From Halocaridina rubra (taxonomy: Eukaryota; Arthropoda; Malacostraca; Decapoda; Atyidae), in assembly GCA_037179515.1 (NCBI GenBank), contig JAXCGZ010000077.1:1-64000 (forward strand): 64,000 bases of DNA, written 5' to 3'. Shown here piece by piece: positions 56,095 through 64,000 of the stretch. A model generated the notes under the pieces. The model was not told where the DNA came from. It was given only the letters and a program-made list of their open reading frames with translations, and made no database searches. The stretch's first letter is position 1. Every line of letters begins with the position of its first letter. The position numbers and the translations under genes are program-made.

Positions 56095-58040
56095 TGTGAC
56101 AGAGTGTTTCGCTCAAAGTCACCAGAGGCTGTTAGATGCATTATTAAGTAATTTAGTAACTTAACTGTCATTTTTCTAACTAAAGAAATAATTCCCACTT
56201 CTTGACTTTTGCAGATTATGATTCTTAGCAATTTATATTTTAGCTTATAGCTAATTTTAAATATACCTTATTTACTCTTCTTGTACGTGTAGAAGTATAG
56301 TCCCGATATAAAGGCTGCTCCTATTTTCCGTCTCCTACGAGCCAAGAACGTTCTGGAGATTGTTTATCAGTAACCTAACTTTTCATTATTATTCTCGTTT
56401 TATTTTATTTGCTTCCACGTTTTGCACCTAAAAATACTGTCTCTCCCTTGCATCTCTGCTATAGTTGCCTGCCAGGGACCACCACTAAAATAGTCCTTAA
56501 ATGATATCAGAGCCAGTTACTGCTCTAGAAATGTATCCTACAGATGAACTTACCAGGAGGGACAATGAGGCGTCCTCTTTTGGCGCCCAAACTTCCAAGA
56601 GGCAACATCTCGCCTGAGCAGTCTAAGTTTATTTCAAACCTTATTTACGTGGCATCTTCACAAGAATCCATCTGGCACAACAAGGTGAGGGATAGTGTAT
56701 GGTAAAGCTCGTGGGTCAAGCAAATTGGTTTTTCGAGAATTAGTTACATTCGTTACTTGCTAAATCTTACGAATTTTATTCTCAGATTCCATTCCCATAC
56801 AAACGAAATTTTGTAGATTACCAAGCTGGAATCTAATTTGCCAAAGTTAATTCTTTAACCTGGAAATTACAGCTGATATACATTGCTAAGAGGTTTCTTT
56901 TCATTGAATGTGATAAACGAAAATCTCATCCTCTGAAGATTGGTTATGAGCCCGTAAAAATCTATCCCGTCTCCTAACAAATTCTAATTTCATTTCACCC
57001 CTTTCTATCATTGTAAATAAAGTGTTTTACGTCAAAAACTCGTGAATAAAGCTATTTGCTATATAAATTGCAAATAATTAATCATTTAACTAAAGTATTT
57101 TATGCAATAAACTGCAAATAATTAAAAGGTAATTTTACTCTGTTGGCTTTGCAGATATTTCCTGTTAACCACGATTTATAGAATGCATACTGTATTATAT
57201 TGCTTATTTTTCACATGTTGGGGATAAAGTGGTTTGAGTTATAAGTTGCAAATACTTCAAAAGGTGGTTTTGCCACCCCCCCCTTTTTCATTGCAAACAG
57301 TTCTTGATAACCAAAAGTGAATGACTACTGTATTTATCTCGTAGATTCTTCCTTTATCATAAATAGAGTGTTTTACCATATCAATTGCAAATCATTAATA
57401 AGCATTGCAACTTTTGTGGTTGCCCACAATTTAAGGAATACATACAGTACTGTATTTGTCTTGCTTATTCTTCATTTATTGTGAATAAATTGTTTTCCTT
57501 TAATACTAGCAAAGAATTAATAAAATTGTATGCTCTTATGATAACATAAATATTTCTGGTTAGCTGTGACTAACCAATATATTTTCATACAGTAGAATAA
57601 CATTGGAAACTCATTATACGTGTGCTCATGCTTTCAGTTTCCCATTATTAACAGTGTGTTGATTCTGTTTCTGCAATTGCAGTGTCCTCTATTCTACTCT
57701 GCCTGTGTGACAGAGGTAATCGTCGAGTTGAGGCCAAAGTCTTGGCATACGTCCGTGGAGCCGGGAAATGAAATCGTGCTCACTACCTCCGGGATTCGAG
57801 GCAGCATTTCATAAAAGGTAGTTAGAAAATTTAATTCAATTCTTTTAATGTCATTGCATTTCCAAAATTAAAAGAAAGTTGAATTCTGAATTTCATTTAA
57901 CCGACTAATGGTATAACAGATGGGGTGTTCAAGTACAAATATCTGTCCTGTCTGTTTGTGACTCTTAACCAAGCTCAGTACTTTGAGTCCCCTTAGTAAA
58001 ACAGAATGTTTTAACCTCACTCTACCATCTCAACCCAATG
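56095..58040 (+). repeat. Element G-E 5' LTR (~1,946 bp)
   Basis: A complete plus-strand LTR starting TGTGACAGAGTGTTTCGC and ending just before AGAT-TGGCGCC. It includes a TATA-like box near 56319 (GATATAAAGGCTGC) and the degenerate unit block 57150-57525. No gene inside. Confidence 0.9.
57150..57525 (+). repeat. Degenerate ~115-120 bp tandem units inside the LTR
   Basis: Three consecutive units (about 57152-57270, 57289-57405, 57405-57520) share the scheme TTGCAA..GGTTA/GCCACAATTTA..GAATACATACTGTATTTRTCTTGCTTATTCTTC..ATAAAGTGTTTT..ATTGCAAAT. A shorter A/T-rich relative precedes them (57010-57130). The block is present in every full LTR of the family. Confidence 0.7.
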
Positions 58041-58044
58041 AGAT

Positions 58045-58062
58045 TGGCGCCCGAACAGGGAC
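58045..58062 (+). other. Primer binding site of element G-E (tRNA-Lys3 type)
   Basis: TGGCGCCCGAACAGGGAC is an exact 18-base complement to the 3' end of tRNA-Lys(3), the same site used by lentiviruses and by some arthropod gypsy elements such as Osvaldo. Confidence 0.92.
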
Positions 58063-59233
58063 CCGAACAGACAGACTGATTTTGATAAATTTATTTTTAT
58101 TTTGCTTTTTAACATTGCACATGAAACCCGATTACCATTGGCTCGATTATTGAAATGAATGAGTCTTAGGCTGCACACGAAAATTTTATTGCTAGAGACG
58201 TTGCGGATCAAAATTTTTTTTTTAATTTTCAAAATTAATTATGGTAACTAATATTTTCTTGTTTCCCATCTGGTAAACAAAATCTACATGAGATTATGTG
58301 GTAACAGACTTAAGAAATTTTGCATGATGAGAAAACGTGTTATTTAACATTTCATTTATTTGCGTGATAAGATTGAGTTTAAAGCATTTGTGCTTTAAAT
58401 ATCTGTTAATGGGTGATACTTGTTAAGAACTGTTTATATTTCCTTGGAAATTAGGAAATGGGAGAAAGCATATTAAGTATTTTGCTTATAATTGTGTTTT
58501 ATATTCAAGCATTGACTGCTCATAGATCGGGAAGAAAACTTTGGTGTCATTTATCGAGCCTAGGCTAAGCCCTTCATGTGTCTGAGTTGTCACTCAAAAA
58601 TAAATTTTCTCATTACCAGTAGACATGTGTAATCTGGCTGCCTAGTAAGCCGTTAGCCTATCTTTGGTGTATTTTGCATAGGATCCGTGTCCTTTTGGCA
58701 ACACTCCAGAATTTTACTTACGACATTTTATTTGTGGGTACTGCCATATTCGCGCTCATACGCAGGCACGACCGCTATGCTGTACTTGTTTGTTTGACTT
58801 ACAACATTTTATTTGTGGGTGCTGCCATATACACGTTCATACGCATGCACGACCACTATACTGTACTTGTTGTACTTTTTGGCACTGGGTGCTAGTCGGT
58901 AAAATTCGTTGTTGCTCATTCCTTTCATTTGCACCATAACTGCAGGTACTGCCACGTATTGCTATTGAGCAGGCACGGCTGCCATTCTGTATTACCAGTG
59001 TTTCATGCACTGTTTTGCAATATTTTGCTGCTGTTGCACTTGATTGTATTTTGAGTCACTTTTATGGTGAGGTTTTGAGATCGCTTTTACGTTTAAGTTT
59101 GAACTGTGGTGTTTAATTTGTTTATCTCCTTGGTATTGTGTTGTTCTTTCATTTATTTTTCTACAATTGTAGAGATTTGTTTTTTGTTGTTGTTGTTTTG
59201 GCACTTCGTTATTGACTGTTTAGGAAACCTCCA
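58063..59233 (+). other. Element G-E untranslated leader (~1.17 kb)
   Basis: A noncoding leader with an 81-bp tandem duplication (units start at ~58716 and ~58797, each with ACTTACRACATTTTATTTGTGGGT). Homologous to the leader of G-F. Confidence 0.75.
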
Positions 59234-59770
59234 TGGAAACAGGCAGTCACAGGAAATAAACATGGAAACCATCAAAACATTCAATGAGGAGTGTTACCTG
59301 GACATGATGATTCCTATGGGTGAGAGATGCGGTTTTTCCCCAAGACAGAAGCTCTTCAAATGGGCTCATGAGAAGATGGTTGAACGCCGAGATAAGCGGG
59401 AGAAGAGAGCAAGTGATGAGGCACAAGCACAATGTGAACATGAGCTTGCGCTAGCTCGGCTTTGATCGGGAATCCCAGACAGTAGTCCTTTATCCGGAAA
59501 TAGAGATTACAGGAACGGGAAGCATAAGAGCCCCTCGCAGAACTTCAATCGTCTGGCTCATCCTCCTCACACTCCTAAGTCTTATTACGGCCATGCACCC
59601 ACACTCAAGAAGGATGACCCAGTAAGACCTAAACCTCAGCAGTTCAGAGGAAAAGGCCATTACTCTGCTCCACCTTCCCAGGGTTAACAGCCAAACTCTA
59701 AGAGCCACCACGCTCCATCACACAGTGGCGGCCCGTGTAGCCATCCAGCCATGCACTTGGCCCATGTTGT
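59234..59770 (+). pseudogene. Element G-E Gag with internal deletion
   Basis: METRQ-type N-terminus (59233 on), METIKTFNEECYLDMMI, RCGFSPRQKLFKWAHEKMVE and coiled coil DEAQAQCEHELALARL, then a direct jump at ~59500 to the basic tail (GDYRNGKHKSPS-like, KPKPYYGHAPTLKKDD-like). The whole capsid-like middle (~650 bp in G-F, about 62840-63460) is deleted. Confidence 0.83.
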
Positions 59771-60147
59771 TGAAACAGGGCCAGAAAGGGCCAATGACGA
59801 TAACGCCGAGGCACCACCACACAACCTTGCCAATGTGGAATTCATCGAACATGATGATCTGGAAATGATCCCAAAATGCCTAGAAACCATAAATGGTGTG
59901 GAAGCTGAGATAGCCCTCAACACAGAGGCCAATGGCATACTTGTTGATGAGAGATTCGTCAGAGATGAAGATTTTACCAGCAAAGTCATTCATATGCGGG
60001 TCGCTGAAGGAACACCCCAAATACGATGCTGCTGTGTCATTAACCTTGCAAATACTACAAGGGAAAAGCCCCAGCTGTGGCAATGATTGGGCTTATGTAC
60101 CCTGTCTTGATGGGTCGTGCACTGAACCTAGTTCCTACTTTCCAGGC
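59771..60147 (+). pseudogene. Element G-E protease
   Basis: NLANVEFIEHDDLEMIPKC, EAEIALNTEANGILVDERFV: the catalytic motif DTGA is changed to NTEA, losing both catalytic Asp and Gly. RMRVAEGTPQ-like and the second half GLMYPVLMGRALNLVP follow, then a sudden switch to LTR sequence at ~60148. No integrase or RT. Confidence 0.85.
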
Positions 60148-61267
60148 TGATAAACGAAAATCTCATCCTCTGAAGACTGGTTATGAGCCCGTAAAAATCT
60201 CTCTTTTCCAAATAAATTCTAATTTCATTTCACCTCTTTCAATCATCGTAAATAAAGTGTTTTACGTCAAAATCTCATGAATAAAGCTATTTGCTATATA
60301 AATTGCAAGTAATTAATCATTTAGCTAAAGTGTTTTATGCTATAAACTGCAAATAATTAAAAGGTAATTTTACCCTTTTGGCTTTGCAAATATTTCCTGT
60401 TGACCACAAGGAATGCATACTGTATTTATCTTGCTAATTCTTCATATGATGGGGATAAAGTGTTTTGAGTTATAAGTTGCAAATACCTCAAAAGGTGGTT
60501 TTGCACCCTTTTTATCATTGCAAAGTTTTTGATAACCAAAAGTGAATGAATACTGTATTTATCTCGTAGATTCTTCCTTTATCCTAAATAGAGTGTTTTA
60601 CCATATTAATTGTTAATCAGTAATAAGCATTGCAACTTTTGTGGTTGCCCACAATTTAAGGAATACATACAGTACTGTATTTGTCTTGCTTATTCTTCAT
60701 TTATTGTGAATAAATTGTTTTCCTTTAAAACCAGTAAAGAATTAATGGTTTTGTATGCTATTATGGTAGCATAAATATTTCTGGCTAGCTGTGACTAACC
60801 AATATATTTTCATCCAGTAGAATAATATTGGAAACTCATTATATGTGTGTTCATGCTTTCAGTTTCCCATTATTAACAGTGTGTTGTTTCTGTTTCTGCA
60901 ATTGCAGTGTCCTCTATTCTATTCTGCCTGTGTGACAGAGGTAATCGTCGAGTTGAGGCCAAAGTCTTGGCATACGTCCGTGGTGCCAGGAAACAAAATC
61001 GTGCTCACCACCTCTGGGATTCGAGGAAGCATTTCATAAAATTTAATTTGAGAAATTTAATTCAATTCTTTTAATGTCATTGCATTTCCAAAATTAAAAG
61101 AAAGTTGAATTCTGAGTTTCATTTAACCGAGCCATGGCAAAATGAATGGGGTGTTCAAGTACAAATATCTGTCCTGTCTGTTTGTGAGCTCTTAACCGAG
61201 CTCGGTACTTTGAGTCCCCTTAGTAAAACAGAATCTTAACAACACTCCACAATCCCAACCCCCAACA
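60148..61267 (+). repeat. Element G-F LTR, 5' truncated
   Basis: About 1.1 kb matching 56926-58040, so the first ~830 bases of the LTR are missing. It is joined directly to the protease of G-E and ends CCCCCAACA, four bases before the next PBS. Confidence 0.85.
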
Positions 61268-61271
61268 AGAT

Positions 61272-61289
61272 TGGCGCCTGAACAGGGAC
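61272..61289 (+). other. Primer binding site of element G-F
   Basis: TGGCGCCTGAACAGGGAC, one mismatch to the G-E site and the same variant as G-B. Confidence 0.9.
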
Positions 61290-62522
61290 CCGAACAGACA
61301 GACTGATTTTATAAATTTATTTTTATTTTGCTTTTTAAGATTGCACATGAAACCCGATTACTATTAGCTCGAGTATTGAAATGAATGAATCATAGGCTGC
61401 ACACAAAAATTTTCGCGCTAGAGACGTTGCTGATCAGAATTTTTTTTATTTCCAATATTAATTATGGTAACTAATATTTTCTTGTTTCCCATGTGGTAAA
61501 CAAAATTTCAGGAAATCTACATGAGATTATGTGGTAACAGACTTAAGAAATTTTGCATGACGAGGAGACGTGTTATTTAAAATTTCATTTATTTGCGTGA
61601 TAAGATTGAGTTTTAAAGCATTCATGTTTTATATATTTCCGTTAAAGGGTGATACTTGTTAAGAATTGTTTATATTTCCTTGGGATTTAGGAATTGGGAG
61701 AAAGCATATTAAGTATTTTTGTTTATTATTGTCTTTTATATTCAAGCATTGACTGCTCATAGATTGGGAAGAAAAACTTTGGTGTCATTTATCGAGCCTA
61801 GGCTAAGCCCTTCATGTGTCTGAATTGTCACTTGAAAATAAATTTTCTCATTACCAGTAGACATGTGTAATCTGGCTGCCTAGTAAGCTGTTAGGTAATC
61901 TTTGGTGTATTTTGCATAGGATCCGTGCCCTTTTGGCAACACTCCAGAATTTTACTTACGACATTTTTGTGGGTACTGCCATATACGAGCTCATACGCAG
62001 GCACGACCGCTATGCTGTACATGTTTGTACTCTCTGGCACTGGGTGCTAGTCGGTAAAATTCGTAGTTGCTCATTCCTTTCATTTGCACAATAACTGCAG
62101 GTATTGCCACGTATTGCTGTTAAGCAGGCACGACTGCCATTCTGTATTACCTGTGTTTCATGCACTGTTTTGCAACATTTTGTTGCTGTTGCACTTGATT
62201 GTGTTTCTTATTCCTTTCATTTGCACGATAACTGCAGGTACTGCCACATATTGCTGTTAAGCAGGCACGACTGCCATTCTGTATTACCAGTGTTTCATGC
62301 ACTGTTTTGCAAAATTTTGCTGCTGTTGCACTTGGTTGTATTTTGAGTCACTTTTATGGTGTGGTTTCGAGATCACTTTTAATTTTAAGTTTGAACTGTG
62401 GTGTTGAATTTTTTTCCCTCCTTGGTGTTGTGTGGTTCCTTCATTTTTTTTCCTGTATTGTAGAGATTTGTTTTTTTTGTGGTTGTTTTGGCACTTCGTT
62501 ATTGAATATTTAGGAAACCACC
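61290..62522 (+). other. Element G-F untranslated leader (~1.23 kb)
   Basis: A noncoding leader. It contains a 137-bp tandem duplication (62071-62207 and 62208-62344) with the unit core TTCCTTTCATTTGCAC..GCAGGTAYTGCCAC. T-rich toward gag. Confidence 0.75.
62071..62344 (+). repeat. 137-bp tandem duplication in the G-F leader
   Basis: Two adjacent copies that differ at a few positions. G-E has only one copy of this unit (and duplicates a different 81-bp unit), so the duplication is specific to this copy or its recent ancestor. Confidence 0.8.
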
Positions 62523-63769
62523 ATGGAAACCAGGCAGTCACAGGAAACAAACATGGAAACCATCAAAACATTCAATGAGGAGCGTTACCTGGACATGATG
62601 ATTGCTAGGGGTGAGAGATACGGTCTTTCCCCAGGGTAGAAGCTCTTCGAATGGGCTCATGAGAAGATGGTTGAACGCTGAGATAAGCTGGAGAAGAGAG
62701 CAAGTGATGAGGCACAAGCACAACTTGATGAGGCACAAGCACAACGTGAGGAGGCACAAGCACAACGTGATCATGAGCTTGCGCTTGCTCGGCTTCAAGC
62801 GGGATTCCCAGACAGTGGTCTTTCAACTGGAAATGGAAACCAGCCTCATGAGAAGCCCTCCCCAATACCGAAATGCGAAGACGATGGCAGGCAACCGCTT
62901 GATACTTACATCCGCTCTTTCGAAAGTCTTGCGGCAGTTAACGAAGGCACAGAGGCTGAGAAGAGTCGTTGGCTGTTAGCATCCATGCCACCCCGTCTGC
63001 TCACCCTGGTGAATGAACTCGACCAAATGCAACTGAGGGACTATGAGAAAGTTAAAAGCACACTTCTGGACTCACAGAACCTTTCACCAGCTGAGTGTCA
63101 TGCTAGGTATCTTTCTGCTTTACCATTGAAGGAGGAGACCTGTAGTACCTTTGGCAAATGCAAGGCTCGCCTCTTTAATGATTGGTTACGAGTTGCAAAG
63201 TGTCCTCGTGAGAAGTTGTAAGCGTTCTTGATGTTTGATGCAATTGCCAATGAACCTCCTCCAGATGTTGTTGCATATGTAAGGACTCGTCTTAAGGATG
63301 AGATCGACTACGAGAAAAGTCTAGCTGCTGTGGACGAGTACCTCCAGCACAACCAGCCTGGAGTTCGTCTCTGTGATGTTATGAGGGCAAGAAGGGCCGA
63401 TTCCAAGGTTCGTCCTCAGAGTTGTATCTCCCCCGCAGCAAGCCATGATTCTCACCGGAAAGGAGATTATAGAAACGGGAAGCACAAGGGCCCCTCGCAG
63501 AACTCACATCGTCCAGCACATCCTCCTTACACTCCAAAGCCTTATTACGGCAATGCACCCACACTCAAGAAGGATAGCTCAATAAGACCTAAGCCTCAGC
63601 AGTTCAGAGGCAAAGGCCATTACTCTGCTCCTCCTTCCCAGGGTTTTCAGCAAAACTCTAAGAGCCACCACGCTCCCTCACACAGCGGCGGCCCACAAAG
63701 CCGTCCGGCCACACACATGGCCTATGCTGTAGAAATAAGGCCAGAAAGGGCCACTGGGGATAACGCCTA
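62523..63769 (+). pseudogene. Element G-F Gag (full length, four stop codons)
   Basis: This is the most complete Gag: ~415 codons in one frame with no frameshift, only four stops (~62637, ~62681, ~63219, 63768). Regions in order: N-terminus METRQSQETNMETIKTFNEE; RYGLSPG; coiled coil with three ~24-bp repeats (DEAQAQL / DEAQAQR / EEAQAQR, 62706-62775); LARLQAGFPDSGLSTGNG; LDTYIRSFESLAAV; capsid/SCAN-like LVNELDQMQLRDYEKVKSTL, LSPAECHARYLSALPLKEE, FNDWLRVAKC; DVVAYVRTRLKDEIDYEKSL; YLQHNQPGVRLCDVMRARRA; and a Cys-free tail rich in His, Lys, Pro, Ser and Gln. No zinc knuckle. The frame runs on into protease. Confidence 0.88.
62706..62775 (+). repeat. 24-bp minisatellite in gag (AQAQ repeat)
   Basis: Three near-identical units of the form GAKGAGGCACAAGCACAACKTGA encode the E/D-E-A-Q-A-Q-x repeat of the coiled coil. 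G-D has a different 33-bp expansion at the same point. Confidence 0.85.
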
Positions 63770-64000
63770 GGAACCTACGTACAAACTTGCCAATGTGGAA
63801 CTCACCGAATGGGGTAATACGCAGGTGATCCCAAAATGTCTAGGAACTATAAATGGTGTGGAAGTTGCGATAGCCCTCGACACAGGGGCCAATGGCATAT
63901 TTGTTGACGAGAGATTCGTCAGGGATGAAGATTATACCGGCAAAGTCATTTGTGTGCGGGTTGCTGAAGTAACACCCCAAATACGTCGCTGCTGTGTCAT
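63770..64000 (+). pseudogene. Element G-F protease (runs off the window)
   Basis: In the same frame as Gag: YKLANVELTEWGNTQVIPKC, EVAIALDTGANGIFVDERFV with intact DTGA, GKVICVRVAEVTPQIRRCC. The window ends before the second half. Same-frame continuation shows that Gag and protease are made as one polyprotein without a frameshift. Confidence 0.88.

Noticed and set aside
57150..57525. CRISPR-like array
   Set aside because: Units are degenerate, have no uniform spacers, and lie inside a eukaryotic LTR.
57700..57800. Pol III box B-like sequence (GGGATTCGAGGC) in the LTR suggesting a tRNA or SINE
   Set aside because: Only a partial match to the box B consensus, with no box A at the proper distance and no cloverleaf that I can draw; it lies inside the conserved LTR.
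1..64000. Host protein-coding gene or exon
   Set aside because: All frames longer than ~100 codons are assignable to retroelements or are their antisense shadows; short exons could not be excluded without RNA evidence.

Overview
This window is a eukaryotic repeat graveyard. I see no host gene, tRNA or rRNA gene, and no CRISPR or bacterial operon structure. Nearly every base belongs to retrotransposons inserted into one another: LTR elements of at least three lineages and LINEs of at least three families. The LINE copy at 38903-42347 resembles, from memory, jockey-annotated elements common in decapod crustacean genomes (crabs, shrimps), so my best guess for the host is a decapod or related arthropod. 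That is an inference.

The dominant family, called family G here, is a Ty3/gypsy-type LTR element with LTRs of about 2.0-2.1 kb (TGTGACAG...CAACA), a primer binding site TGGCGCCCGAACAGGGAC (tRNA-Lys type), a leader of about 1.1-1.2 kb, a Gag without a CCHC zinc knuckle, and an unusual domain order: Gag-protease-INTEGRASE-reverse transcriptase-RNase H. Integrase lies upstream of RT, as in Ty1/copia, while the proteins are Ty3/gypsy-like. Several copies show this independently. It matches the arrangement known for the Gmr1 clade and is the main biological point of the window.

Layout. 1-114: LTR tip. 115-1310: 5' part of LINE-A. 1311-2764: LINE-B endonuclease. 2765-4531: pol remains of element G-A (minus). 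4532-9425: nearly full-length LINE-A (minus) inside G-A. 9426-10055: more G-A gag. 10056-26748: element G-B (minus), inserted in G-A gag with a 5-bp target duplication GTTAG; its 5' LTR carries a LINE-A copy that was then tandemly duplicated (unit about 3.15 kb). 26749-28876: the remaining 5' portion of G-A. 28877-30410: LINE-A fragment. 30411-32014: Ty1/copia fragment. 32015-32427: LTR scrap. 32428-33923 and 45230-52540: element G-D (plus), whose 5' LTR is split by element G-C (33924-45229, minus); G-C integrase is itself split by LINE-C (38903-42347). 52541-56094: a mag-like Ty3/gypsy element (minus) with the canonical PR-RT-RH-IN order, sitting in the G-D 3' LTR. 56095-64000: two further G copies (G-E, G-F; plus) in tandem, the first inserted in the mag-like gag.

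All coding regions carry stops, frameshifts or deletions, so I annotate them as pseudogenes of mobile elements. Boundaries come from comparing copies by eye and may be off by a few bases, or by tens of bases at domain borders.
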